Positions 45,454 to 53,815 of a stretch of 64,000 bases of DNA are shown here, one piece after another. Under the pieces are notes generated by a model. The model did no database searches and was not told the DNA's origin. It saw only the letters and a program-made list of their open reading frames with translations. Origin of the DNA: Mangrovibacter phragmitis. GTDB taxonomy: Bacteria; Pseudomonadota; Gammaproteobacteria; Enterobacterales; Enterobacteriaceae. The stretch spans positions 62,001 to 126,000 of the forward strand of contig NZ_LYRP01000001.1 in the NCBI RefSeq assembly GCF_001655675.1. Reading direction: 5' to 3'. A program made the translations under genes and the position numbers. Each line of letters opens with the position of its first letter. Positions within the stretch are counted from its first letter, which is position 1.

Positions 45454-46350
45454 TTACTGCCGTAATGACGCAATCATATTCACTTTGGCGGTATTCAGGT
45501 GGTTACGCAATGCCCGTGATGCCGCTAAATCATCACCACAAATCATCGCGCTGAGAATCGTCATGTGCTCATCCACCGCCACAATATTTCGTTGTTTTAA
45601 ATCACTTTCATCCCACTGGTAGTGGAAATGGAAAATAACAGAAATAATCTCAAGCGACTGGTTAAAAAAGATATTGTTTGCGGCTGAAAGCAATAGCGCG
45701 TGGAAGTCACGGTCCAGACTGGCAAACATGCGGTAATTGTCACCGATCGTGCCACGCATTGTTCTGTGGCGGGCCAGGAGATCTCTTGCCTGTAGCCAAC
45801 TGGGGTTGTCGGCTGGCAGATTCATGAAACGCTGCAAAGAATGGGTTTCCAGCATTTCGCGCAACTCAAAGAGCTGCTCTGCCCAGGCTTTATCAAACAC
45901 TTTCATTCGCCACGTACCCCGACGTTCACTTTCAGTCAGCGAATAGCGGCTGAATTTCAGCAAGAATTCACGCACAACTATCGGGCTGACTCCTGCCTGT
46001 TTTGCCAACTCAACTTCGGTGAATTGATCCCCTGCACGTAACTGCCGTTGGTTGATCATCTGGTAAAACGTGCGTTCAAATATCCGTTGTTGCGCTTCGG
46101 CGGGCACCCGGGTTTGTTGGTAGCCATCCTCTTCCTGCGGCATGCGGACAATAACATATTGCCCTTGCTCCACGACCAGAACCTGGCGCTGTACCAGGTG
46201 TTCCAGAATATGGCGTACAGTGGTGCGGCTGATATTGAACATATCAGCCAGCGCATTTTGCGAAGGTAACGGCGATACCAGATGGCCGCGAACCAGGCTT
46301 TCAATAAACTGATTAATGACGTTGTGGCGCAGGTTTTGCGTCCGGCTCAT
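45454..46350 (-). CDS. GntR/FCD-family regulator with two winged-helix domains
   Basis: A 298-residue regulator divergent from uxaB. Residues about 8-75 form one GntR-type winged helix (PSQNALADMFNISRTTVRHIL). Residues about 85-150 form a second one (GDQFTEVELAKQAGVSPIVVREFL). The FCD ligand domain follows (FELREMLETHSLQRFM, DRDFHALLLSAA). ATG 46350 (MSRTQNL) is preferred to an upstream start that adds 14 unlikely residues. Control of uxaB, and so of galacturonate use, is suggested by divergence. It does not look like ExuR or UxuR, which have one HTH. Confidence 0.8.
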   Translation of the reverse strand: MSRTQNLRHNVINQFIESLVRGHLVSPLPSQNALADMFNISRTTVRHILEHLVQRQVLVVEQGQYVIVRMPQEEDGYQQTRVPAEAQQRIFERTFYQMINQRQLRAGDQFTEVELAKQAGVSPIVVREFLLKFSRYSLTESERRGTWRMKVFDKAWAEQLFELREMLETHSLQRFMNLPADNPSWLQARDLLARHRTMRGTIGDNYRMFASLDRDFHALLLSAANNIFFNQSLEIISVIFHFHYQWDESDLKQRNIVAVDEHMTILSAMICGDDLAASRALRNHLNTAKVNMIASLRQ

Positions 46351-46542
46351 AAGCAGTATCGTTTCAGTAACAAAAGAACAATTAAATACCAATTAAAAAC
46401 CACTTAGTGTGATATTGATCGCATTGCCATACTAAAGGAGAGGGTATTTCAGGCCGGATCAGGTGAGATGTGCAACAGAAAGCGTAGCCGGTTATAGCCG
46501 GTTTACCATGACTCCACAGTTTGCATAATACAGGACTACATC

Positions 46543-47994
46543 GTGAAAACCCTTAATCGTCAAGATTTTCCCGGCAACGCTTACCCGGATCGTATCATCC
46601 AGTTTGGTGAAGGTAACTTTTTGCGTGCTTTTATCGACTGGCAAATTGACCTGCTGAACGAAAAGACCGACCTCAACGCCGGGGTAGTGATTGTTCGGCC
46701 GATTGACAGCAATTTCCCGCCGTCATTGAGCACTCAGGATGGTCTGTATACCACCATTATTCGTGGTCTGAATGATCGCGGTGAAGCCGTCAGCGAATCC
46801 CGCCTGATTCGTTCGGTAAACCGTGAACTGAATGTCTACCAGGACTATGATGAATTCCTGAAACTGGCGCATAACCCGGATATTCGTTTCGTTTTCTCAA
46901 ATACCACTGAAGCGGGCATAGCCTGGCATGAAGGGGATACATTTCAGGATGCACCAGCTGTCAGCTTCCCGGCAAAATTAACCCGCCTGTTGTTTGAACG
47001 TTACAGTCATTTCAATGGCGCAAAGGATAAAGGTTGGGTGCTGATCCCTTGTGAATTGATTGATTATAATGGTGAAGCACTGCGCGAACTGGTACTGCGC
47101 TACGCCATTGCATGGAATCTGCCTGGCGCATTCAGCCGCTGGCTGGAAGAGTCCAATACATTCTGCTCTACGCTGGTGGACCGTATTGTTACTGGTTATC
47201 CGCGTGATGAAGCCAGTGCCATTGAAGAATCACTGGGTTACCACGACAGTTTTTTGGATACTGCTGAACACTTCTATTTGTTTGTTATCCAGGGCCCACA
47301 ATGGCTTGCCAGTGAGTTGCGCCTCGACCAGTTGCCACTCAATGTGCTGATCGTCGATAACATTAAACCTTATAAAGAACGTAAAGTTGCTATTCTGAAT
47401 GGCGCTCATACAGCACTGGTACCGGTGGCATTCCTGGCCGGGTTAAACACTGTAGGTGAAGCCATGTCTGATGGTGAAATCTGCGCTTTTGTTGAAAACG
47501 CCATTCGCGAAGAGATTATTCCGGTGCTGGATCTCCCGAAAGATGAGCTGGAATCATTTGCCCGTGCAGTTGTTGGCCGCTTCCGTAACCCGTACATCAA
47601 ACACCAGTTGCTCTCTATTGCCCTCAACGGGATGACTAAATTCCGTACCCGTATTCTGCCGCAACTGCTGGCAGGGCAGGCAACGACTGGCAAATTGCCG
47701 GCCCGCCTGACATTCGCTCTGGCTGCGCTGATTGTTTTTTACCAGGGTGAACGTAACGGTGAAACTTATCCGCTGCAGGATGATGCTCACTGGCTCGAGC
47801 GCTACCAGCAATTGTGGGGTGGCGTGCGTGACAAACAGGTCACCGTCCGCCACCTGGTCGACGTTGTGTTGTCCGACAGCGACCACTGGGAGCAGGATTT
47901 AACTAACGTTCCTGGTCTTGCAGACCAGGTTACCGCCAATCTGGAATCTATTCTGAAGCTGGGTATGCGTTCAGCGGTAAAACCACTGTGCTAA
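46543..47994 (+). CDS. uxaB: Tagaturonate reductase (altronate oxidoreductase) UxaB
   Basis: A 483-residue NAD-dependent polyol dehydrogenase, the same length as E. coli UxaB and very similar throughout: [73 protein letters not shown]. It interconverts tagaturonate and altronate in galacturonate breakdown. The uxaCA genes are not in the window. It is transcribed alone and ends in a strong terminator. It marks the end of the E. coli-like backbone here. Confidence 0.95.
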   Translation: MKTLNRQDFPGNAYPDRIIQFGEGNFLRAFIDWQIDLLNEKTDLNAGVVIVRPIDSNFPPSLSTQDGLYTTIIRGLNDRGEAVSESRLIRSVNRELNVYQDYDEFLKLAHNPDIRFVFSNTTEAGIAWHEGDTFQDAPAVSFPAKLTRLLFERYSHFNGAKDKGWVLIPCELIDYNGEALRELVLRYAIAWNLPGAFSRWLEESNTFCSTLVDRIVTGYPRDEASAIEESLGYHDSFLDTAEHFYLFVIQGPQWLASELRLDQLPLNVLIVDNIKPYKERKVAILNGAHTALVPVAFLAGLNTVGEAMSDGEICAFVENAIREEIIPVLDLPKDELESFARAVVGRFRNPYIKHQLLSIALNGMTKFRTRILPQLLAGQATTGKLPARLTFALAALIVFYQGERNGETYPLQDDAHWLERYQQLWGGVRDKQVTVRHLVDVVLSDSDHWEQDLTNVPGLADQVTANLESILKLGMRSAVKPLC

Positions 47995-48017
47995 TCCCGT
48001 AACCGTAAGATTTATGC

Positions 48018-48054
48018 AACCCCGATACTGGCATTCTTGGTACCGGGGTTTTTT
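48018..48054 (+). terminator. Rho-independent terminator of uxaB
   Basis: Stem AACCCCG / CGGGGTT extended by an inner TAC / GTA pairing, followed by TTTTTTATT, 24 bases after the uxaB stop. Confidence 0.9.
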
Positions 48055-48307
48055 ATTCGGCGAACTATAGTTACAACATACTTATTGATATAAATAAAAC
48101 CCTACGCAGTAGCACCACATTAAGGCTCTGCAGTGATGAGAAGGGCAACTGGAAAGCCGTAACAATCAGGTTTTCAAGTGGTTAACTGACCTTGCAGGTT
48201 TTCAGAAAAATATTCAATAAATCATAAATACCTATGCATTTGCTCTTGTTCCTGGTGTTTAACAGGCGAATAATTCGTTATGTTATTAAATATATAGCGA
48301 GGGGATA
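48055..48307. other. Intergenic region before the ABC importer genes
   Basis: About 250 AT-rich bases without a gene. No clear operator or hairpin was found. A TATTAAA-like word near 48281 may belong to the promoter. The SD of the next gene is GCGAGGGG. Confidence 0.3.
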
Positions 48308-49234
48308 ATGAATAAAACATTTCGGCCACTGGTCTTATTAATTGGCTTTTGTATTGTGAGCACTTCGGCTATGGCATCGTCCGATATCAAAGTGACTTAC
48401 GCAGGTTCTATGGGCAAGGTGATGGACCAAAAACTGGGGCCTGCTTTTGCACAACAAAACCATGTGCAATACCAGGGGCAGGGACAAGGCGCTTATGGCA
48501 TGGCGCGTTTACTGGCCAGTAAAAAAGTGCAGGCAGACGTGTTTGTATCCATCACTCCCGGGCCAATGCAAATACTGAAAGATGCCGGGTTGATTGATAC
48601 CGCTGTTCCCGTAGCGAGCACCAGTATGGTCATTGCCTGGAACCCGCACAGCCAGTATGCATCTCAGTTTGCTGCTGCCAGTGGTAAAGATGATTCATGG
48701 TTAAAAGTACTGGTCGAGCCTGGCGTGAAATTCGGGCGTACTGACCCGGACAGTGACCCGAAAGGCCAGAACATCGTGTTCACCTTGCTGTTGGCCGACA
48801 AATATTATCACCAGCCAGGTCTGGGTGAAAAAGTGATGGGCGGAGTGCAAAATCCGGCACAAATTCATATAGAAGGTGGGTTGTTAACCCGGCTTGAAGG
48901 CGGCCAGGTTGATGCGGCAGCAGGCTATGAGAGCGAAGTGATTTCCGCCAAACTACCTTATGTGGCATTACCAGATGAAATTAACCTTAGTAATCCGGAC
49001 ATGGCCGCAAAATGGTATGACCAGGTGAGTTTTACCATCAAAGACAGTAAGGGCCAGGACAAAGTGTTGCATACGCAACCATTAGTCTATTACGCCGCTG
49101 TTTTGAAAAATGCCCCGGATGGTGTGAAAGAAGGTGAGAAGTTTGTGCAGTTCATGCAGGGGAAACAAGGCCAGTCACTGTTCAAAGAGAGTGGCTATGC
49201 TTCACCTAAGGGTTCGGCGCTCTATGCTCAATGA
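48308..49234 (+). CDS. ABC substrate-binding protein, molybdate/tungstate-type oxyanion family
   Basis: A 308-residue periplasmic protein. The signal peptide ends at SAMA-SSD. The mature part begins IKVTYAGSMGKVMD and has GQGAYGMARLLASKKVQADVFVS and GRTDPDSDPKGQN, characteristic of the WtpA/ModA-like group (type II binding proteins for oxyanions). The exact anion cannot be read from sequence; tungstate, molybdate or sulfur oxyanions are options. The stop overlaps the permease start as ATGA. No ATPase gene follows. Confidence 0.8.
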   Translation: MNKTFRPLVLLIGFCIVSTSAMASSDIKVTYAGSMGKVMDQKLGPAFAQQNHVQYQGQGQGAYGMARLLASKKVQADVFVSITPGPMQILKDAGLIDTAVPVASTSMVIAWNPHSQYASQFAAASGKDDSWLKVLVEPGVKFGRTDPDSDPKGQNIVFTLLLADKYYHQPGLGEKVMGGVQNPAQIHIEGGLLTRLEGGQVDAAAGYESEVISAKLPYVALPDEINLSNPDMAAKWYDQVSFTIKDSKGQDKVLHTQPLVYYAAVLKNAPDGVKEGEKFVQFMQGKQGQSLFKESGYASPKGSALYAQ

Positions 49235-50013
49235 TTTTTTTAAGCACAACGATGCGCCGTAATCGCGTTTTTTGGTTGTCTGTACCGGCACTGGCTTTAT
49301 TGCTGGTGCCTTTTATTACGTTAATTACGCAAACACCATGGATGGGCTTTCATCTCGCCTGGGGCGACGGCGATGCGATAACCGTTTCTCTGACGCTGGG
49401 TATGGTGGCGATGGCGGTTATCGTTCTGGCCGGTACACCAGTTGCCTGGTGGCTGGCAAAAGAAGGTGGCCGTGTATCCAGAATTGCGGAGTTAATTGTG
49501 CTGGTTCCGCTGCTAACTCCACCACTGGCAATGGGTATTTTACTGGTTTCCGCCTGGGGTCCCTACAGCATACCAGGCCTGGCACTTAGCCGTTTGGGAA
49601 TGTCATTAGTGAATAACCCTGCGGCATTTGTGTTAGCTCAGGTCTATGGTGGGTTGCCGTATTTTATCATTGCCGCACGCTCTGCTTTTTATGGTGTGCC
49701 TCAGTCTATTTTAGAGGCCGGGCAAACCCTGGGGGCGGGGCGGTGGCAACGGTTCTGGCATTTAGCTTTACCAATGGCAAGTAAAGGACTTGCCAGCGCA
49801 GTGGCACTGGCGTGGGTAAGGGTCGTGGGCGAGTTTGGTATTGTGATGATTTTCGCCTTTTTCCCCCAGGGAATGCCGGTAAAACTATATATCAACTTAC
49901 AAAATGACGGGATCAATGCTGTCTACACACTTGTCTGGTTGCTGTTGCTGTTCACTCTGCCATTGCCTTTATATTGCTTTTCACGGGCACGCAATGTATC
50001 TGGTGTGAGATAG
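49231..50013 (+). CDS. ABC permease of the molybdate/tungstate (ModB/WtpB) type
   Basis: A 260-residue permease with six membrane helices. The EAA loop reads EAGQTLGAGRWQRFWHLALPMASKGL. It is coupled by a 4-base overlap to the binding protein. A complete importer also needs an ATPase, but the operon ends after this gene and the next genes are unrelated. An ATPase encoded elsewhere must be shared, or the gene was lost. An internal ATG at 49255 is an alternative start. Confidence 0.82.
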   Translation: MIFLSTTMRRNRVFWLSVPALALLLVPFITLITQTPWMGFHLAWGDGDAITVSLTLGMVAMAVIVLAGTPVAWWLAKEGGRVSRIAELIVLVPLLTPPLAMGILLVSAWGPYSIPGLALSRLGMSLVNNPAAFVLAQVYGGLPYFIIAARSAFYGVPQSILEAGQTLGAGRWQRFWHLALPMASKGLASAVALAWVRVVGEFGIVMIFAFFPQGMPVKLYINLQNDGINAVYTLVWLLLLFTLPLPLYCFSRARNVSGVR

Positions 50014-50084
50014 TTGTTATCTCTGGCTTATAATTCCATTTAAATTGTCATTTGTGGTTTTTTATCACAATTGTTTGCCATTGC

Positions 50085-50114
50085 TTGCACAACTTTGAAT
50101 GTGGGGCTTACTAT
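50085..50114 (+). promoter_or_regulatory. Sigma-70-type promoter before the candidate sRNA
   Basis: -35 TTGCAC (50085-50090) and -10 TACTAT (50109-50114) with 18-base spacing. The predicted start is near 50121. It lies in the gap after the ABC permease and no coding gene begins downstream before a terminator. Confidence 0.6.
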
Positions 50115-50120
50115 TAAACA

Positions 50121-50211
50121 AGATGACTAAGCCCTATGCTTTCTTCTTGATAGTTTCCACCTTGCCTGAGGTGGCTTAGCTTTACTCTGACCCGCCTGTG
50201 GCGGGTTTTTT
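50121..50211 (+). ncRNA. Candidate structured small RNA (~91 nt)
   Basis: A transcript from the promoter at 50085-50114 would run to the terminator at 50191-50211. It can fold into a three-way junction: CTAAG (50127-50131) pairs with CTTAG (50175-50179), enclosing two hairpins, CTAT/ATAG (50134-50153) and CCACCT/AGGTGG (50157-50174). A short single strand and the terminator hairpin with a T6 tail follow, suited to Hfq binding. No coding frame with an SD is present. I could not match it to a named enterobacterial sRNA. Confidence 0.55.
50191..50211 (+). terminator. Rho-independent terminator
   Basis: A perfect 6-bp stem CCCGCC / GGCGGG with loop TGT, followed by TTTTTT. It lies 178 bases beyond the permease stop. 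That is unusually far if it only serves that operon, which supports a separate short transcript. Confidence 0.9.
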
Positions 50212-50346
50212 GTTATTTGAACGCTGGAATGTGTCTAAGGTAAATCTCAGGATTGTTCCCCCCGAATAAGTTACAGTGTGTGGTTTTTATTGATGCGAAG
50301 TATTGCCTGAGATAATATTCAGTAAATAGTTAAAGGACTATAATAT

Positions 50347-50745
50347 ATGCATATCATTGACGCACTACTGGCTTTTTGTGCTTATTTTTTCATCGGTTCT
50401 GCTCTGGTTGTGTTATTTCTAAATGTTTACTCTAAAATAACTCCACATAATGAGTGGGTGCTGATCAAACAAGGGAATATGGCGGCATCACTTGCTTTTA
50501 GCGGCGTGCTTCTGGGGTATATTATTCCACTTGCCAGCGCGGCTATCAATTCTGTAAGTATTCCAGATTACCTGCTATGGGCTGTAGTTGCCTTTATTGT
50601 CCAGTTGCTTGTCTACGTGGGTGTTCGCCTCTATATCTCTGAATTAAGTGAAAAAATAACTAATAACCATACTGCGGCAGGTCTGTTTATGGGCGCAGCT
50701 GCTTTGGCCGGTGGGATTTTAAATGCGGCCTGTATGACTGAATAG
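50347..50745 (+). CDS. yjfL: YjfL family inner-membrane protein (DUF350)
   Basis: A 132-residue membrane protein with four helices arranged as two DUF350 repeats. It starts MHIIDALLAFCAYFFIGSAL, has NEWVLIKQGNMAAS and ends GGILNAACMTE, the same length and landmarks as E. coli YjfL. Function unknown. In E. coli the yjf genes follow a PspA-like gene (yjfJ), which is absent here. A weak AAAGGA SD precedes the ATG. Confidence 0.85.
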   Translation: MHIIDALLAFCAYFFIGSALVVLFLNVYSKITPHNEWVLIKQGNMAASLAFSGVLLGYIIPLASAAINSVSIPDYLLWAVVAFIVQLLVYVGVRLYISELSEKITNNHTAAGLFMGAAALAGGILNAACMTE

Positions 50746-50754
50746 TGGCAACTT

Positions 50755-51399
50755 ATGTCGAAGAAAAGAAAAAGCAAACTGAGTTACAAGAGTACCGCAC
50801 CAGGTCAATACGCAATTAGTTCTACTCGTGGTTCTGGGAATCCATTTGAAAAAAAGAAAAGCCCCTATGCAGGAACATGCCTTAAATTGGCGATTATGGG
50901 CGGAGCGGCTTTTTTCGTCATGAAAGGATGTACCGATAACGAGTCATCGGATAATGACGGTGATGGAGTATTCTATTCAACAGTACAAGATTGTATGAAA
51001 GATAATAATACACTCGATGTTTGTACTGATGCCTGGCTTAATGCCGAGAAATCTTTTGTTGGCGAAGTGCCTGGTAACCTGACGCTTGATCAGTGCCAGC
51101 AGCAGTTTGAAACGTGCCGTTTTGATTACACCAGTTACAGCTGGGCCCCAGTTATGGCGGGTTTCTTATTGAGTAAGCATGTGCGCAAGGACAAAGATGA
51201 AGATCATGCCTACAGCAGTGGCGGGGGAACTTACGCATCACGCCCTGTGTGGAGAACAGCTGATCGCAGTTTTGCCTGGCATGTCGGCCGCGGGGCTGAC
51301 AGTGAGCGGCGCGGCATAAAATTTTATACACGTAAAGTTGCAACTTTGTCTCGCGGTGGCTTTGGTCGCTCAGCCCACGGTGGGCACTGGGGAGGATAG
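50755..51399 (+). CDS. yjfM: DUF1190 family protein (YjfM/YgiB type)
   Basis: A 214-residue protein. It has a basic N-terminus (MSKKRKSKLSYKS), a single hydrophobic segment near residues 42-58 ending in a Cys (VMKGC), a cysteine-containing middle (YSTVQDCMKDNN, DQCQQQFETCRFD) and a Gly/Ser-rich C-terminus. The layout fits the DUF1190 group, paralogous YgiB and YjfM in E. coli. It is paired here with an ATP-grasp ligase gene 2 bases downstream, as in both E. coli loci. Function is not known; a surface or envelope role is likely. Confidence 0.8.
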   Translation: MSKKRKSKLSYKSTAPGQYAISSTRGSGNPFEKKKSPYAGTCLKLAIMGGAAFFVMKGCTDNESSDNDGDGVFYSTVQDCMKDNNTLDVCTDAWLNAEKSFVGEVPGNLTLDQCQQQFETCRFDYTSYSWAPVMAGFLLSKHVRKDKDEDHAYSSGGGTYASRPVWRTADRSFAWHVGRGADSERRGIKFYTRKVATLSRGGFGRSAHGGHWGG

Positions 51400-51401
51400 G
51401 G

Positions 51402-52562
51402 ATGTTACGCCACGATGTACCTGTGCGGCCTGCTCTGGATAAACTCGCACACCAGCACGGTTTCGATTTTCATGTTATCGATAATGAAATGTACTGGGAT
51501 GAACGCCGTGCCTACCGTTTTACATTGCGCCAAATTGAAGAGCAAATAGAACAACCCACCGCAGAACTCCACCAAATGTGCCTTGATGTGGTTGACCGTG
51601 CGGTTAACGACCAGCAGATGATGGAGCAACTCGCTATCCCGCCGCTTTACTGGGATGCAATCGCCCAGAGCTGGCACCAGCGTGACCCCTCGTTATATGG
51701 CCGGATGGATTTTGTCTGGTGTGGGCAGGCCCCGGTTAAGTTGCTCGAATATAATGCCGATACGCCAACTTCACTGTATGAGTCGTCCTATTTTCAGTGG
51801 CTGTGGCTGGAAGATGCACGCAACAACGGCATTATTCCGCGTAATGCAGATCAGTATAATTCCATTCAGGAACGGTTGATTGCTCGTTTTGCGGAACTCT
51901 ATTCACCAGAACTGCTGTATTTTTGCTGTTGTGAAGGCAGTAATGAGGACCGCACCACGGTACTGTACCTGGAGGATTGCGCCAGGCAGGCAGGGCAGGA
52001 GACACAATTTCTGTATATGGAAGATATTGGGCTGGGCGTTGGTGGAGAGCTAACCGATCTTGAAGATCATGTGATCCGCCGGGCATTCAAGCTTTATCCG
52101 CTGGAATGGATGATGCGAGATGAAAACGGTCCTTTATTACGTAAGCGACGCCAGCAATGGTATGAGCCATTATGGAAAAGTGTGCTCAGCAATAAAGGCC
52201 TGTTACCTCTGTTATGGCGTTTTAACCCAAATCACCCCAATTTGTTGCCCGCCTGGTTTGATGGTGAAAAGTCCCTTTCTGAACCAGGTGAAAGTGTGGT
52301 GCGCAAGCCTCTGTTTTCTCGCGAAGGTGGCAATATCACTGTATTAGACAGCCAACAGCATGTTATTACCCAAACAGATGGCAATTATGGTAGTGAACCT
52401 GTTATTTATCAGTCATTTAAACCATTGCCACGTTTCGGTGACAGCTACACGCTTATTGGTAGTTGGGTAATTGATGATGAAGCGGCTGGCATGGGGATTC
52501 GTGAAGACAGTTCACTAATAACTAAAGATACCTCACGCTTTGTGCCACATTATATTGGTTGA
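51402..52562 (+). CDS. yjfC: ATP-grasp ligase YjfC (glutathionylspermidine synthase-like)
   Basis: A 386-residue protein corresponding to the synthetase half of glutathionylspermidine synthase, without the amidase half. Family landmarks are WDERRAYRF, LEYNADTPTSLYESSYFQW, ARFAELY, EGSNEDRTTVLYLEDC, and near the end KPLFSREGGNIT and IGSWVIDDEAAGMGIREDSS. It presumably forms an amide bond between a carboxyl group and an amine using ATP; the real substrates of YjfC/YgiC are unknown. Tight spacing with the DUF1190 gene suggests they act together. Confidence 0.88.
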   Translation: MLRHDVPVRPALDKLAHQHGFDFHVIDNEMYWDERRAYRFTLRQIEEQIEQPTAELHQMCLDVVDRAVNDQQMMEQLAIPPLYWDAIAQSWHQRDPSLYGRMDFVWCGQAPVKLLEYNADTPTSLYESSYFQWLWLEDARNNGIIPRNADQYNSIQERLIARFAELYSPELLYFCCCEGSNEDRTTVLYLEDCARQAGQETQFLYMEDIGLGVGGELTDLEDHVIRRAFKLYPLEWMMRDENGPLLRKRRQQWYEPLWKSVLSNKGLLPLLWRFNPNHPNLLPAWFDGEKSLSEPGESVVRKPLFSREGGNITVLDSQQHVITQTDGNYGSEPVIYQSFKPLPRFGDSYTLIGSWVIDDEAAGMGIREDSSLITKDTSRFVPHYIG

Positions 52563-52589
52563 GCTATACATTTATACATAAGGCAGGCA

Positions 52590-53105
52590 ATGAGAACCAT
52601 CACTGTTGTGGCATATGATCCCCGGTGGCCTGAAATGTTCACGGCAGAAAGCCAGTTGTTACAGCAGGTATTGCCAGGTGGAATAGCCAAAGCCATTCAT
52701 CATATTGGGAGCACTTCGGTGCCGGGTTTAGCTGCCAAACCGGTTATTGATATTTTACTGGAGGTGCCAAACCTGGCTGAACTGGATGCGTGTAATACTC
52801 AAATGCAGCAAGCCGGCTATATTGCTCGTGGCGAGAACGGCATTGCCGGCCGACGGTATTTTGTTAAAGGTGGTGAGCAACGCAGCCACCAGGTGCATGC
52901 GTTTGTTACTGGTGATGAGCAGATTACAAAGCATGTAGCATTCCGCGATTATCTGCTAACCAACCAGCAGGCAACTGAGCAATATGCCAGCGTGAAGTAC
53001 GCAGCAGCGCAGGCATGTAATAACGATAGTCAGCGTTACTGTGAATTGAAAGCTGGCTTTATTGAACACCATCTGCAGTTGGCAATGTTGTGCCGGAAAT
53101 GGTAG
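52590..53105 (+). CDS. GrpB family protein (UPF0157 nucleotidyltransferase fold)
   Basis: A 171-residue cytosolic protein of the GrpB/UPF0157 family. Signatures: VAYDPRWPEMF, HHIGSTSVPGLAAKPVIDILLEV and RSHQVHAFV. The GSTSVPGLxxKPxxD block resembles the active-site strand of nucleotidyltransferases. Biochemical function is unknown; some relatives are linked to dephospho-CoA kinase. It starts 27 bases after yjfC with AGGCAGG upstream and may share its transcript. Confidence 0.85.
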   Translation: MRTITVVAYDPRWPEMFTAESQLLQQVLPGGIAKAIHHIGSTSVPGLAAKPVIDILLEVPNLAELDACNTQMQQAGYIARGENGIAGRRYFVKGGEQRSHQVHAFVTGDEQITKHVAFRDYLLTNQQATEQYASVKYAAAQACNNDSQRYCELKAGFIEHHLQLAMLCRKW

Positions 53106-53340
53106 CCGGGGGAACAGGTCCGCGGGTGCCTGGTTACCGGGAGTAAAATCCTGAAGGTCGAGTTTCGATAGCATTTGTAATAACAGGCTGCAATTGCAAC
53201 CGGGTGATGAAACGTACAGATAAAGCTGTTTAAGAGATTCAACGACCAGGACAATGACAACCGCGAAATGCCAGATTCTGCCTCAATACGCTTTGGTGCG
53301 CATAATGTATATTATGTTAAATGATATTTACCACCTATAT
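53106..53340. other. Intergenic stretch after the GrpB gene
   Basis: About 235 bases with no supportable gene. The right end (53300-53340) is AT-rich with a TATATT word at 53335-53340 that could be the -10 for the leader that follows. A matching -35 is poor. Confidence 0.3.
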
Positions 53341-53346
53341 TAGTTC

Positions 53347-53454
53347 ATAGCTCCTACAATACCACGGTTAATCATACCGTTACCCTGCTCATCTTCTTTC
53401 AATGCGCACTGAAGAATACTGTTATTATCTAACCTCATGGATTGAAGGAGCTAT
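53347..53454 (+). promoter_or_regulatory. Long-range pairing that covers a ribosome-binding site
   Basis: ATAGCTCCT-A-CAAT (53347-53360) is complementary to ATTG-A-AGGAGCTAT (53441-53454): nine and four pairs around one mismatch. The downstream arm contains the AAGGAG ribosome-binding site of the 35-codon ORF at 53460. If transcription starts near 53347, the 5' end of the mRNA would mask its own SD, a device known from type I toxin mRNAs and leader-controlled genes. It could also be a pair of terminal inverted repeats around about 80 bases. Confidence 0.45.
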
Positions 53455-53459
53455 CTGAG

Positions 53460-53567
53460 ATGAACTTCCCTGGTCAGAAATCACCTGACAAAGCGCTACC
53501 TTTCCCTTCACTAAGCACAGAGTATCCACATGTTGAAAGTATTCTTCCGCCGTTTACAACACTGTAA
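53460..53567 (+). CDS. Candidate 35-residue ORF with strong, maskable SD
   Basis: Begins MNFPGQKSPDKALPFPS, with an excellent SD (AAGGAG, spacing 9). It is proline-rich and without a membrane segment; nothing is recognised. It overlaps the next frame from 53530, so it may be a leader peptide controlling translation of the following ORFs rather than a functional protein. Confidence 0.4.
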   Translation: MNFPGQKSPDKALPFPSLSTEYPHVESILPPFTTL

Positions 53568-53661
53568 CGACGTGGCGAGCAGCATCAATCAGGCCAGCAT
53601 TGCCCAGCTACACCAGTTGAAAGCACAGTTGGCTGAACAGATGGGATTCGCCAGGTATTGA
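53530..53661 (+). CDS. Candidate 43-residue ORF overlapping the leader ORF
   Basis: Begins MLKVFFRRLQHCNDVASS and continues as an amphipathic, Gln-rich helix to QMGFARY. It overlaps the end of the 35-codon ORF by 38 bases in another frame, the arrangement of coupled leader and main ORF pairs. The SD is weak (GAG), so expression would depend on coupling. No family recognised. Confidence 0.35.
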   Translation: MLKVFFRRLQHCNDVASSINQASIAQLHQLKAQLAEQMGFARY

Positions 53662-53662
53662 T

Positions 53663-53815
53663 TTGGTAGCTGTGTTGTTGAGTGTTGCCATGCTGCTATT
53701 AAGTGGTGGCTGTATTTTGTCTGCGGCCTTCTATAAGATGCTGCTCTTCGCTCTGCATAACAGAGCCTGGCGCCAACTGATCCGCCAGACACGAAAGGCT
53801 CACACCTTGCGCTAA
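53663..53815 (+). CDS. Candidate 50-residue hydrophobic basic-tailed protein
   Basis: Starts with TTG 53663, just 1 base after the preceding stop (TGATTTG), with AGG 7 bases upstream. An internal ATG at 53690 is an alternative start. One strong hydrophobic segment (VAVLLSVAMLLLSGGCILS) is followed by a basic tail (HNRAWRQLIRQTRKAH), the build of small toxic or holin-like membrane proteins. This is composition only; no homology is claimed. Confidence 0.35.
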   Translation: MVAVLLSVAMLLLSGGCILSAAFYKMLLFALHNRAWRQLIRQTRKAHTLR

